From Phenylobacterium sp. LH3H17 (GTDB taxonomy: Bacteria; Pseudomonadota; Alphaproteobacteria; Caulobacterales; Caulobacteraceae): a DNA stretch of 64,000 nt. The stretch is from contig NZ_CP101283.1 of NCBI RefSeq assembly GCF_024298925.1, forward strand, positions 2,919,001 to 2,983,000, in the 5' to 3' direction. The notes below the pieces were generated by a model, which was given only the letters and a program-made list of their open reading frames with translations, searched no databases and was not told the origin of the DNA. Positions within the stretch are counted from its first letter, which is position 1. Every line of letters begins with the position of its first letter. Of the stretch, positions 50,474 through 58,592 are shown in pieces. Made by a program: the position numbers and the translations under genes.

Positions 50474-51676
50474 CTAGAGGCCCAGCACCATCTTGGCGAT
50501 GATGTTGCGCTGGATCTCGTTGGAGCCGCCGTAGATCGAGGTCTTGCGGCCGTTGAAGTAATCACCGGCCAGGCCGTCGGCGTAGCCGGGGCCGATATTG
50601 GCGTTGTGACCCAGGTCGCGCAGATAGGGCGCGCCGTAGTGGCCCACGGCCTCCAGGGCCAGCTCATGCAGGCGCTGCTGGATCTCGGTGCCCTTGATCT
50701 TCAGGATCGAGCTTTCCAGGCCCGGGCCCTTGCCGCTCTGCTCGCCGGCCAGGGTGCGCAGCTCGGTGAACTCCAGCGCGGTCAGGTCGATCTCGAGCTC
50801 GGCCACCTTGCGCTTGAAGAAGGGGTCCTGCAGCAGCGGGCCGCCGGTGTCCGACAGCTCGGTGGAGGCGATTTCGCGCACCCGTTCCAGGCCGCGCTTG
50901 GACCGCGCCACCCCGGCGATTCCCGAGCGCTCATGGGCCAGCAGCGCCTTGGCGCAGGTCCAGCCCTGGTTCTCGTGGAAAATGCGGTTCTCGACCGGCA
51001 CCTTCACATTGTCGAGGAAGACGTCGTTGACCTCGTGGCCGCCTTCCAACGTCGTGATCCGACGGACCTCGATGCCCGGCGACTTCATGTCGATCAGCAG
51101 GAAGGAGATGCCGGCCTGCGGCTTGGAATTGGGGTCGGTGCGGACCAGGAAGAAGCCCCAGTCGGCGTGCTGGCCGAGCGTCGTCCACGTCTTTTGGCCG
51201 TTGACGAGATAGTATTCCTTGCCGTCGTCGCCGGTGATGCGCTCGGCCTTGGTCTTCAGGCTGGCCAGGTCGGAGCCGGCGCCCGGCTCGGAATAGCCCT
51301 GGCACCACCACACCTTGCCGTCACGGATGCCGGGCAGGAACTTCTCTTTCTGCTCCTGCGTGCCGAAGGTGTAGATCACCGGCGCCAGCATGGCGACGCC
51401 GAACGGCAGGATGCCGATGGTGTCGGCCCGGGCCTGTTCCTCGGACCAGATGTATTTCTGGGTGGGGGTCCACTCGGTGCCGCCGAACTCCTTGGGCCAG
51501 GAGGGCGCCGACCAGCCCTTGGCGGCCAGGATGCGGTGCCAGGAGAGGAAATCCTCCTTGCCCAGATCCTCGCCGCGCGCCTGCTTCTCACGCAGGGCCT
51601 TGGGGTAGTTCTCGGCGATGAAGGCGCGGGCCTCCTCGCGGAAGGCGGAGTCTTCGGGGGAAAAGTCGAGGTCCAT
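50474..51676 (-). CDS. Acyl-CoA dehydrogenase, large subunit type (PimC-like)
   Basis: 400 residues from ATG 51676 (MDLDFSPEDSAFREEARAF). Flavin-binding WWCQGYSEPGAGSDLASLKT and NGQKTWTTLGQHADWGFFLV, then the C-terminal KTSIYGGSNEIQRNIIAKMV motif. It is 74 bp upstream of the small-subunit-like gene and in the same direction, presumably one operon and one complex. An operator-like palindrome lies 79-92 bp upstream (51755-51768). The upstream region also holds TACAGTGTA at 51702, a small palindrome. Confidence 0.88.
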   Translation of the reverse strand: MDLDFSPEDSAFREEARAFIAENYPKALREKQARGEDLGKEDFLSWHRILAAKGWSAPSWPKEFGGTEWTPTQKYIWSEEQARADTIGILPFGVAMLAPVIYTFGTQEQKEKFLPGIRDGKVWWCQGYSEPGAGSDLASLKTKAERITGDDGKEYYLVNGQKTWTTLGQHADWGFFLVRTDPNSKPQAGISFLLIDMKSPGIEVRRITTLEGGHEVNDVFLDNVKVPVENRIFHENQGWTCAKALLAHERSGIAGVARSKRGLERVREIASTELSDTGGPLLQDPFFKRKVAELEIDLTALEFTELRTLAGEQSGKGPGLESSILKIKGTEIQQRLHELALEAVGHYGAPYLRDLGHNANIGPGYADGLAGDYFNGRKTSIYGGSNEIQRNIIAKMVLGL

Positions 51677-51754
51677 GGTGCGGCTCCCTGGCGCGAGCAT
51701 TTACAGTGTATGTCGTTGGCGCGACCATACGCGCGCCGCCCGACGATGTGAAGA

Positions 51755-51768
51755 TGACGCTTACGTCA
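51755..51768. promoter_or_regulatory. Palindromic operator TGACG-N4-CGTCA upstream of acyl-CoA dehydrogenase pair
   Basis: TGACG-CTTA-CGTCA, preceded by GAAGA as at 58539-58543. A further ACGTCATC overlaps on the right, so two registers are possible. The site is between the TonB-like gene (stop 51786) and the dehydrogenase ATG (51676). Same spacer length as the sites at 396 and 58544. Confidence 0.55.
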
Positions 51769-51785
51769 ACGTCATCCGAAGGCGC

Positions 51786-52049
51786 TCAGCCCGGCATCTT
51801 GAACCTCATCGGGACGACGATCTTGCCGTTGCGGATGCGCCGGTCCTGCGGCGGAACGCGGTAGGTCTTGACCAGTCTCAGGGCGAAGGCGCCGACGCCC
51901 GCGTTCGTCGGCGTCTCGGACAGCAGGACGCAGCCGGTGAGCCGTCCGTCCTTCTCCACGCGGCATTCGACGCTCGCCCGTCCCTGGCGACCCGCGGGCG
52001 GTTCGGCCGCCACGGCTCCCAGGACGGCCATCATCATCAGCAGCATCAT
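51786..52049 (-). CDS. Small exported TonB C-terminal domain protein
   Basis: 87 residues. A signal peptide (MMLLMMMAVLGAVAAEPPAG) precedes a domain with GRASVECRVEKDGRLTGCVL, ETPTNAGVGAFALRLV and GKIVVPMRFKM, which matches the TonB C-terminal beta-alpha-beta fold (energy transducer family). The proline-rich spacer and transmembrane anchor of a true TonB are missing, so it is not a full energy transducer. Two cysteines flank the first beta strands. It is read towards the acyl-CoA dehydrogenase genes, and function is unknown. Confidence 0.75.
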   Translation of the reverse strand: MMLLMMMAVLGAVAAEPPAGRQGRASVECRVEKDGRLTGCVLLSETPTNAGVGAFALRLVKTYRVPPQDRRIRNGKIVVPMRFKMPG

Positions 52050-52146
52050 TTCACCCTCACAGTCACCTTACCGGCGAACCTTCAGCGTGCGCCAACCGTT
52101 GGAGCGATTGCGCCGATGTCCCGAGGCGTGCATCCCTGACCGGTAC

Positions 52147-52878
52147 ATGCCCCGCATCCTTACCTATAACGTCCATCGCTGCGTTGGGACCGATCGTCGA
52201 CTCGATGTGGGACGGGTGGCCGAGGTCATCGCCCAGCTGCAGCCCGACATCGTCGCCCTGCAGGAGCTGGATGTCGGCCGGGTGCGGACCGGCAGCGTCG
52301 ACCAGGCCCATGAGATCGCCCAGCGCCTGAAAATGTCCTTCCACTTCCACCCCGCCCTGCGGGTGGAAGAGGAGCTCTACGGCGACGCGATCCTGACGGC
52401 CTACCCCGAGCGGTTGATCCAGACCGGCCCCCTGCCGGGCCACCCGGCCATCCCGCAGCTGGAGCCGCGCGGCGCCCTGTGGCTGGCGGTGGAGATCGAG
52501 GGGCGCGAGGTCCACATCCTCAACACACATCTGGGCCTGGTGCCCAAGGAACAGCAGATCCAGGCCGCCTGGCTGGCCGGGCAGGGATGGCTGGGTCATC
52601 CGGCCCGCCAGGGGCCCACCATCCTGCTGGGCGATTTCAACGCCACCGCAACCTCCGTGGTCTACCGCACCCTGCACGCCAAGCTGGAAGCGGCGCGGCG
52701 GCTGGCGCCCAACAAGGTGTCGACCTCGACATTCCCCTCGGCCCTGCCCGTGCTGCGGATCGACCACATCTTCGTAAGCCCGGAGATCCGCGTCGAGAGC
52801 GTCACCGCCCCCTTCGACGCCCTGACCCGGGTCGCCTCGGACCACCTGCCCCTGGTGATGGACTTCAGCCTCGTCTGA
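52147..52878 (+). CDS. Endonuclease/exonuclease/phosphatase (EEP) family protein
   Basis: 243 residues from ATG 52147 (the longer frame from 51868 overlaps another gene). ILTYNVHRCVGTDRRLD (metal Asn), IVALQELDVGR (Glu), LNTHLGLVPKEQ (His), LLGDFNATATS (Asp, Asn) and DHIFVSP to SDHLPLVMDF (His at the end) form the complete EEP active site. Substrate may be nucleic acid or phospholipid. Its 3' end overlaps that of the convergent phospholipase D gene by 14 bp; such pairs (EEP + PLD) recur in Proteobacteria and may serve lipid remodelling (inference). Confidence 0.88.
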   Translation: MPRILTYNVHRCVGTDRRLDVGRVAEVIAQLQPDIVALQELDVGRVRTGSVDQAHEIAQRLKMSFHFHPALRVEEELYGDAILTAYPERLIQTGPLPGHPAIPQLEPRGALWLAVEIEGREVHILNTHLGLVPKEQQIQAAWLAGQGWLGHPARQGPTILLGDFNATATSVVYRTLHAKLEAARRLAPNKVSTSTFPSALPVLRIDHIFVSPEIRVESVTAPFDALTRVASDHLPLVMDFSLV

Positions 52879-54325
52879 GACGGCGCTCGGCTCGAATGGT
52901 CGTATAGAGCCGGTCGCGGCGGCGGTTGGGGCGCCAACTGTCGCTGACATTGGCCGGATCGCCCAGGTGATAGGCGGCGATCATCTCCCCCAAGGCCGAC
53001 TGTTTCGTCGGCAGGATGGGCGCGAGCCGGCCTTCGCGGTTCAGGGCCTCGATGGCGCCGATCAATCCGCCGCGCTCGGCGCGGGCCTTGGCCACCGCAT
53101 CGCCCGTATGGCCGAGGAAGTGGCCAACCAGCCGGTCGCGGAAGGCGGTGACCGCCATGCGGTCGCTTTCGGTCGAGACCTCAATGCCCAGCTCCACCTC
53201 GGTGTCGAAGCCGCCCGAGCGGTTGTTGAGATTGGCCGAGCCCACTCGCGCGAGGGTATCGTCCACCACCGTGACCTTGGAGTGGACGATGATCGTGCTC
53301 CCGGCCCGGGTGGTCGGGTACCAGGCCCGGAACCGCCCGAAGATGTCGGCCGCCTGCAGGCGCCACAGGATGTTGGAGCGCGCCCTGTCCATGGTGAGCT
53401 GGTCGAACCAGCTCGGGCTCTGGCCGGTGGAGATCAGCACCACCTCCGGCCCGTTGGCCTCGCCCAGCCGGGTGGCGATGGCCTCGGCGATGGCCGGGGC
53501 GGTGAAGTACTGGTTCTCCAGATAGACGGTGGTCTTGGCCGCGAGGATCGATTCAAGGGAGAGGCGGCGGATTTCCTCCACCACCGGCTGGCCCTTCCAG
53601 GCGGGTTCGGTGCGGGCGATGGCGATGTCGACCTCGCGCAGGTGGGCCGGGATGTGGCTGGGCCAGGGATCGGTCCCCGCCGGCCTCTCCGGCTTCGGCA
53701 GGACATCGCCGGTGGCGCGCCGCCAGCGTTCGCGCGCCAGGTCGCCGAAGGCCATGGCGGCCTCGCCGTCGACCATGGCCATCACCTCATGACGCGGCGC
53801 ATGGTGTTCCTGGTCGGGCATGATCCGCCGCGGTTCGATGTCCAGGTGGCCCGGTGTGTCCCATCGGTCGACGCTGATGTCGCCGCCGCCGCAGAAGGCC
53901 AGCTCGTCGTCCACAACCAGCACCTTCTGATGGTGGCAGGCGCCGAAGGGCACCTGGTCGTCCAGCACGAACCTCACCCCCGTGCCATGGAACCACTTGC
54001 GGGCCTTGTGGGGGAAGAACTCCTGGCTGATGGCGACGGGCAGGGCCGACTTCCAGATCAGCAGGTGGATGTCGAGCTCCGGCCGGGACCGGGCCAACTC
54101 CACCAGGAACCGGCCGACCTCGTCAGGGTCGTCAGGCCCGTCGGCGCCATCGGGAAACAACCGCGTCCGGGGATCGAATCCCCACCCCAGCAGCATGATC
54201 GATCGCTTGGCCTTGCGCAGGGTCTCGTAGACGGCGGTGAAATAAGCCTCCGTGTCGATCAGGAAGGCCGCACGGCCGGCCCGAGCCGTTCGCCAACAGG
54301 TCTCGCCGGGTCTCAAGATCGTCAT
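52865..54325 (-). CDS. Phospholipase D-like/cardiolipin synthase-type protein
   Basis: 486 residues from ATG 54325 (MTILRPGETCWR). Two HKD motifs: HHQKVLVVDDELAFCGGGD (about residues 150-168) and HSKVTVVDDTLARVGSANLN (about residues 350-369). The N-terminus AYFTAVYETLRKAKRSIMLL and GWGFDP are typical of cytoplasmic or membrane-associated PLD enzymes such as ClsB-like ones. Cleaves or transfers phosphatidyl groups; exact substrate unknown. It converges with the EEP gene. Confidence 0.9.
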   Translation of the reverse strand: MTILRPGETCWRTARAGRAAFLIDTEAYFTAVYETLRKAKRSIMLLGWGFDPRTRLFPDGADGPDDPDEVGRFLVELARSRPELDIHLLIWKSALPVAISQEFFPHKARKWFHGTGVRFVLDDQVPFGACHHQKVLVVDDELAFCGGGDISVDRWDTPGHLDIEPRRIMPDQEHHAPRHEVMAMVDGEAAMAFGDLARERWRRATGDVLPKPERPAGTDPWPSHIPAHLREVDIAIARTEPAWKGQPVVEEIRRLSLESILAAKTTVYLENQYFTAPAIAEAIATRLGEANGPEVVLISTGQSPSWFDQLTMDRARSNILWRLQAADIFGRFRAWYPTTRAGSTIIVHSKVTVVDDTLARVGSANLNNRSGGFDTEVELGIEVSTESDRMAVTAFRDRLVGHFLGHTGDAVAKARAERGGLIGAIEALNREGRLAPILPTKQSALGEMIAAYHLGDPANVSDSWRPNRRRDRLYTTIRAERRLRRG

Positions 54326-54426
54326 GGCCGGCGCAGCGCCCTCGCAAATGCTTACGCCCGTGACAAAGCGTACGGCCAAGGTGGGTTCCAGGCGCCCGGA
54401 AGGCCAGCGAAGAGTCGTCGGCGAGC

Positions 54427-54456
54427 AAAAAAGAGCGCCCGGCGAACCGGGCGCTC
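54427..54456 (-). terminator. Rho-independent terminator
   Basis: Read on the minus strand: GAGCGCCCGG-TTCG-CCGGGCGCTC followed by TTTTTT. The 10-bp GC-rich stem and U-tract are ideal. It lies 33 bp after the stop (54489) of the small exported protein gene. Confidence 0.9.
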
Positions 54457-54488
54457 AGGCTGTGTCGACAGGGCTGGGCCGGGGGGCG

Positions 54489-54806
54489 TCAGCCCTTGTA
54501 GACCTGGCAGGGTCCGGTGAGTTCGGCCGTCAGGCGCGCCTTGCGCTCGGCGTTGGTGGTCTTGGCTTCGCGCCGGGCCTTGTCCATCTCCGCCAGGCCG
54601 CGATCGGCCACATACGTCGAGCGCGAGCGCTTCTCGGCCTTGAGGAAGGCGTCCAGGGCCGCGGTGTCGACGGCGGCCAGTTCGGCGGCGGCCAGACCCC
54701 GGCAGCGGTTGGCCCGCAGATATTCCACATCGCTGACGGCGGCGCTGGCGGTCCCGGCGGCGGTCAGGAGGCAGGCAGCGGCAAAGGCGGTGGTGATCGG
54801 TCGCAT
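54489..54806 (-). CDS. Small exported protein, unknown function
   Basis: 105 residues with a clear signal peptide (MRPITTAFAAACLLTAAGTA, cleavage after SAA) and a mature Lys/Arg/Ala-rich helical part. Two cysteines, one in ANRCRGLA near the mature N-terminus and one in GPCQVYKG near the end, may form a disulfide joining a helix hairpin. Its own terminator and divergent promoter make it a monocistronic unit. I do not recognise the family. Confidence 0.65.
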   Translation of the reverse strand: MRPITTAFAAACLLTAAGTASAAVSDVEYLRANRCRGLAAAELAAVDTAALDAFLKAEKRSRSTYVADRGLAEMDKARREAKTTNAERKARLTAELTGPCQVYKG

Positions 54807-54921
54807 GGCGGTACTCCGTGAAATTTACCCTGGAAAGCTGGCCTTCACAGCCGGTCGCCTCAAATGAATTTCTGGACAGATTCAGTATTGGACGGTTAAA
54901 TATTGGTCATGATACATCATA

Positions 54922-54935
54922 GTTACTCAAGTAAC
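54922..54935. promoter_or_regulatory. Palindrome GTTACT-CA-AGTAAC in divergent promoter region
   Basis: Perfect 6-bp inverted repeat with a 2-bp spacer in a low-GC stretch of about 100 bp between the exported protein gene (start 54806, minus) and the thioesterase gene (start 54980, plus). The layout fits a MarR- or TetR-type operator. No adjacent regulator gene. Confidence 0.45.
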
Positions 54936-54979
54936 ATAATCCGGTTGCAACTATAGAACATAGACGCAATCATTTAGGC

Positions 54980-55402
54980 ATGGCTCCCGACATCAAGCTC
55001 GACGCCGCCGCGGTCAACGCCCTGTTGCGGCGCGCCTTCCCGCAGGGTTCGGCCCTGCTTTTCCCGACCATCACCGAGGTCGAGCCCGGCCGCGTGCACA
55101 CGGTCGCGCCCTATCACGAGGGGATGCTGCGCCCCGGCGGGGTCATTTCGGGTCCCAGCCTGATGAGCCTGGCCGACACCGCGGCCTACGCCCTGGTGCT
55201 CTGCCACGTGGGCGAGGAGCTGATGGCGGTGACCAGTTCGCTGGTGATGAACTTCCTGCGCGCCGCCAAGCCCGGCGAGATCCACGCCGAGGCCCTGCTG
55301 CTGCGCCTGGGGCGGCGCAGCGCAGTCTGCGACATCCGGCTCTGGACCGAGAGCGCCGAGCGACTGGCGGCCCAGGCCACGGTCACCTACTCTATCCCGT
55401 GA
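54980..55402 (+). CDS. PaaI-family hotdog thioesterase
   Basis: 140 residues. Signature RPGGVISGPSLMSLADTAAY (GG/S hotdog helix with Asp) and LVMNFLRAAKPGEIHAEA (central strands) identify a PaaI-type acyl-CoA thioesterase. Unlike the gene at 25707 the helix carries ADTAAYALV rather than LDDTMGPAV. Cytoplasmic, unknown acyl group. It is followed after 1 bp by a DUF1289 gene, a common tandem in Alphaproteobacteria. Confidence 0.85.
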   Translation: MAPDIKLDAAAVNALLRRAFPQGSALLFPTITEVEPGRVHTVAPYHEGMLRPGGVISGPSLMSLADTAAYALVLCHVGEELMAVTSSLVMNFLRAAKPGEIHAEALLLRLGRRSAVCDIRLWTESAERLAAQATVTYSIP

Positions 55403-55403
55403 C

Positions 55404-55625
55404 ATGACCGACCTGCCGCTCCGCCCCCCCGCCCCCATCAAGACGCCTTGCATCAAGGTGTGCGTCGTCGACGGCGAGAGCGGCCTGTGCATGGGCTGCT
55501 ACCGCAAGCTCTCGGAGGTGGCCGGCTGGGCCAAGCTCACCGACGACGAGCGGGCGGTCGTCACCGACGAGCTGCCGTCCCGCCGCGACCGCATCCGCCC
55601 CGAGAAACTGGCCATGTTCAGCTGA
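55404..55625 (+). CDS. DUF1289 family Cys-rich small protein
   Basis: 73 residues. TPCIKVCVVDGESGLCMGCYR is the DUF1289 signature, four cysteines (CxxxC, then CxxC) that likely bind a metal such as zinc or an Fe-S cluster. LSEVAGWAKLTDDERAVV follows in the usual position. Function not established. It starts 1 bp after the thioesterase stop, so translation is probably coupled. Confidence 0.9.
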   Translation: MTDLPLRPPAPIKTPCIKVCVVDGESGLCMGCYRKLSEVAGWAKLTDDERAVVTDELPSRRDRIRPEKLAMFS

Positions 55626-55741
55626 GCCGGCTCGCCGTTAGGAACTCGGCAAGATTCGATTCACGGCTTGCAAACCCCGCCTGCCTAATCTTCGCCCCTG
55701 GCCGAGAACGGCCCTGGATTGGCCGGAGAACGGGTGTCGAG

Positions 55742-56251
55742 ATGATCAGACTGGCGGTGCTGGCGCTGATAGGCGCGGTCTCAGCCGTGGGCGCGGCCCA
55801 GGGCGTGGCCAGATTCGAGCAGAAGCACGCCGTGCCCGAGCTGCGCGCCGCGCTCGCAATTGCGCCCTCGACAGCCGTCGAGAGCCAGGCCGCCTCTATC
55901 GCCAAGGGCGCCGATGGCCACTATTGGGCCGAGGCCGACGTCAACGGCTCGCGGGTCCGGTTCCTGGTCGACACCGGCGCCAGCGCCGTGGCGCTGACCA
56001 CTCAGGACGCCAAGCGCCTGGGCATCGACACGTCCCAGTTGGACTACGCCTACAAGGTGATCACCGCGTCGGGTCAGACTCGCGCCGCGGCCGTGAAGCT
56101 GGGCAGCATCTCGATCGCCGGGGCCCAGGTCTCCAACGTCGACGCCCTGGTCATCGAGAAGGGCCTCGAGACCTCCCTGCTTGGCATGAGCTACCTAGGC
56201 CGCCTGTCCCGCTTCGAGGCCACGAAGACGGCGCTCATCCTGCGCCCCTGA
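55742..56251 (+). CDS. Retropepsin-like aspartic protease (TIGR02281-type)
   Basis: 169 residues from ATG 55742. An N-terminal hydrophobic segment (IRLAVLALIGAVSAVGAAQG) acts as a signal anchor. A clan AA single-domain protease follows: VRFLVDTGASAVALT (catalytic DTGAS), YKVITASGQTRAA (flap), and LLGMSYLGRLSRFEATKTAL, which contains the second psi strand. It would act in the periplasm as a homodimer. Convergent with dusA; the two coding regions overlap by 57 bp, which is a large overlap. Confidence 0.88.
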   Translation: MIRLAVLALIGAVSAVGAAQGVARFEQKHAVPELRAALAIAPSTAVESQAASIAKGADGHYWAEADVNGSRVRFLVDTGASAVALTTQDAKRLGIDTSQLDYAYKVITASGQTRAAAVKLGSISIAGAQVSNVDALVIEKGLETSLLGMSYLGRLSRFEATKTALILRP

Positions 56252-57235
56252 GCGGGCCTGGGACACCGCCGCCAGCGCGGCGTCGATCACCTCAAGTCCC
56301 GCCCCGGACTTCACGCCCTCGACGGTGAGGATACGCCGCCAGGTCCGCGCGCCGGGCAGGCCGTGGAACAGGCCCAGCATATGCCGGGTCATGGCCGCCA
56401 GATGGGTTCCCTTGGCCAGCTCGCCGGCCACATAGCCGCGATAGAGCTCGACGGCCTGGGCGGCGCCGACGTCCTCGCCGACCCCGAACACCCGCCGATC
56501 CACCTGACCCAGCAGGCCGGGAGCGTGATAGGCGGCTCGGCCCAGCATCACCCCGTCCATGACCTCGAGATGTTCCAGCGCCGCGTCCAGCGAGCCGATC
56601 CCGCCGTTGATGGCGATGGTCAGGTCCGGCCGCTCGCGCTTCAGCCGATGGACCAACGGATAGTCCAGGGGCGGCACGTCCCGGTTCTCCTTGGGCGACA
56701 GGCCCTTCAGGAGGGCCTTGCGGGCATGGACGATGAAGGTGGTCACCCCGGCCTGGGCGCAGAGGTCGACCAGCCGGAACAGGCTTTCCTCCGGCGCCTG
56801 GTCGTCGACACCGATGCGGCATTTGACGGTGACCGGGACCTTCACCGCCGCGCCCATGGCGGCCATGCATTCGGCCACCAGCTCGGGCTCGCGCATCAGG
56901 CAGGCGCCGAACCGGCCGCTCTGCACCCGGTCGGAGGGACAGCCGACATTGAGGTTGATCTCGTCATAGCCCTCGGCCTCGCCGATCCGCGCGGCGGCGA
57001 CCAGGTCGGCCGGATCGGATCCGCCGAGCTGCAGGGCCACCGGATGCTCCACGGCGTCGTAGGCCAGCAGCCGCGCCCGATCCCCATGCAGGATCGCCCC
57101 GGTCGTCAGCATCTCCGTATAGAGCAGCGCGCGGCTCGACAGAGTCCGGTGCAGGACCCGGCAATGGCGGTCCGTCCAGTCCATCATCGGGGCGACGGAC
57201 AGTCTATGTGCGCGGAATTGCTGCACTTCTAGCAT
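56195..57235 (-). CDS. dusA: tRNA-dihydrouridine synthase DusA
   Basis: 346-residue flavoenzyme reducing U20/U20a in tRNA. RLSVAPMMDWTDRHCRVLHR is the DusA start, INLNVGCPSDRVQSGRFGACL contains the catalytic Cys (in the GACLM segment), FIVHARKALLKGLSPKENR is DusA-specific, and INGGIGSLDAALEHLE with VMLGRAAYHAPG completes the TIM barrel. ATG 57235 (MLEVQQFRAHR) is preferred over 57253. The 3' 57 bp overlap the retropepsin gene on the other strand, so the last ~19 residues may be a lineage-specific extension. Confidence 0.94.
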   Translation of the reverse strand: MLEVQQFRAHRLSVAPMMDWTDRHCRVLHRTLSSRALLYTEMLTTGAILHGDRARLLAYDAVEHPVALQLGGSDPADLVAAARIGEAEGYDEINLNVGCPSDRVQSGRFGACLMREPELVAECMAAMGAAVKVPVTVKCRIGVDDQAPEESLFRLVDLCAQAGVTTFIVHARKALLKGLSPKENRDVPPLDYPLVHRLKRERPDLTIAINGGIGSLDAALEHLEVMDGVMLGRAAYHAPGLLGQVDRRVFGVGEDVGAAQAVELYRGYVAGELAKGTHLAAMTRHMLGLFHGLPGARTWRRILTVEGVKSGAGLEVIDAALAAVSQARSGAQDERRLRGLEAGQAA

Positions 57236-57339
57236 ATGCGACCGGGCGCCCACGGCATTTCGGGTGCGCTTTCTACGCTATCCCGCAGCGCTTTTCGCCC
57301 CATTTCGCCAAGCCGTAGCGGTGGCGAGCCCGAGCCAAG

Positions 57340-57361
57340 GGCGCTCCGAGATCGGAGCGCC
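57340..57361 (-). terminator. Hairpin downstream of diiron protein gene
   Basis: GGCGCTCCG / CGGAGCGCC with a 4-nt loop, 18 bp past the stop at 57380. No U-tract follows on the minus strand. Confidence 0.55.
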
Positions 57362-57379
57362 TCCCGGCCGAGCGTCGGA

Positions 57380-58492
57380 TCAGGCGGCGATCACGGCGTC
57401 GCCGCGCATCAGGGGCGCCTCAAGGGTCGACCACTCGATCTGGCCGTCGTGCTTCAGGTTTTCGAACTGCAGCACGCCAAGCGCCTCGAATTTCGGGCGG
57501 ATCGCGTCGGTGAGCAGGCCGATGCGCTTGAGGTTCGGGATCATCCGCTCGAACAGGAAGGTCCGGAACGCCCGGCCGCCCTGGGTGGCGTTGTTGATCT
57601 CTATGGCCTCCTCCTCGGTGAAGCCGAACTCCTGGGCGACATTGGTCGAGACGAGCCGGTCGCGCATGACCAGGCAGGCCTCGTAGGCGAACTGGGCCCG
57701 CTCCTCGATCTGGTCCTGCGGCAGGGCGCGGATCCAGTCCTCGAGATAGTTCACGCCGAACGCCACGTGGCGGCCCTCGTCGCGCATCACCAGGCCGACC
57801 ACGTCGCGCAGCAGCGGGTCCTCGGTGGTCTGGTGGATGGTCTGGAACGCGGCCAGGGCCAGGCCCTCGATGAGGATCTGCATGCCGATGAACTTCAGGT
57901 CCCAGCGCGGATCGGTGAGCACCTTGTCGAGCAGGAACTTCAGGCTCGGATTGATCGGATAGATCATCCGGCAGCGCTCCATCAGGTACTTATGGAAGAC
58001 CTCGACATGGCGCGCCTCGTCGAAGGTCTGGGAGGCCGCATAGAGCTTGGCGTCATGGGTCGGCGCGCAGCTCACAAGCTGCGAGGCGACCATCAGGGCG
58101 CCCTGCTCGCCATGCAGGAATTGCGACAGGGTCTGGGCGTTCGAACGGTGCTGGAACTCACGCTTCTGAACCGGAGTCAGAGCTTCCCACTTCGGATGCC
58201 CGGCATAGCCCTCCGGCCCCTCGCTCACCTGGCCCTCCGGCCGCACCGGCGCCGGCTGGGTCCAGTCGATGTCGAGCTCGGTGTTCCAGTTGAAACGCTT
58301 GCCCAGCTCATAGAGACGCCGGATCTTCGAATTGGCGGTCTCGTAGTCCCAGTTGTAAGAGCCGGTCAGCGGCGTGCTGAAGATCTCGCGAATGACCTCG
58401 ACATCGCGGTCGGTCAGCCGCTTGGCGAGGTCTTCGTCGTCGAAATATTGCACGGCCGTCGGCGGCCCTTTCACTTCATGGACCTGCAGCAT
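57380..58492 (-). CDS. Ferritin-like diiron protein (R2-like)
   Basis: 370 residues from ATG 58492. Four-helix diiron ligands: Glu in LHGEQGALMV, the EARH of TFDEARHVEVF, Glu in LIEGLALAAF and the EGRH of MRDEGRHVAFGV. The pattern resembles ribonucleotide reductase R2-type and ferritin-like oxygenases, and relatives are often annotated ferritin-like. I cannot name a substrate. It lacks the C-terminal tyrosine motif of true NrdB. The acyl-CoA dehydrogenase gene precedes it by 100 bp, and an operator palindrome lies 52-65 bp upstream of its ATG, so it probably belongs to acyl or sterol oxidation (inference). Confidence 0.8.
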   Translation of the reverse strand: MLQVHEVKGPPTAVQYFDDEDLAKRLTDRDVEVIREIFSTPLTGSYNWDYETANSKIRRLYELGKRFNWNTELDIDWTQPAPVRPEGQVSEGPEGYAGHPKWEALTPVQKREFQHRSNAQTLSQFLHGEQGALMVASQLVSCAPTHDAKLYAASQTFDEARHVEVFHKYLMERCRMIYPINPSLKFLLDKVLTDPRWDLKFIGMQILIEGLALAAFQTIHQTTEDPLLRDVVGLVMRDEGRHVAFGVNYLEDWIRALPQDQIEERAQFAYEACLVMRDRLVSTNVAQEFGFTEEEAIEINNATQGGRAFRTFLFERMIPNLKRIGLLTDAIRPKFEALGVLQFENLKHDGQIEWSTLEAPLMRGDAVIAA

Positions 58493-58543
58493 GGGGCGTC
58501 TCCTGTCCCGTCTGGATGACCGGGTTGAGGCGACTCTAAAAGA

Positions 58544-58557
58544 TGACGCCCCCGTCA
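58544..58557. promoter_or_regulatory. Palindromic operator TGACG-N4-CGTCA upstream of diiron protein gene
   Basis: TGACG-CCCC-CGTCA, flanked by AAAAGA on the left and CCTTT on the right, so the arms extend to AAAGATGACG and CGTCACCTTT with one mismatch. Located 52-65 bp upstream of ATG 58492. Same core as 396-409 and 51755-51768. Confidence 0.6.
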
Positions 58558-58592
58558 CCTTTGACTGAAATCAAGTCCCAGCTTCCCATTGG

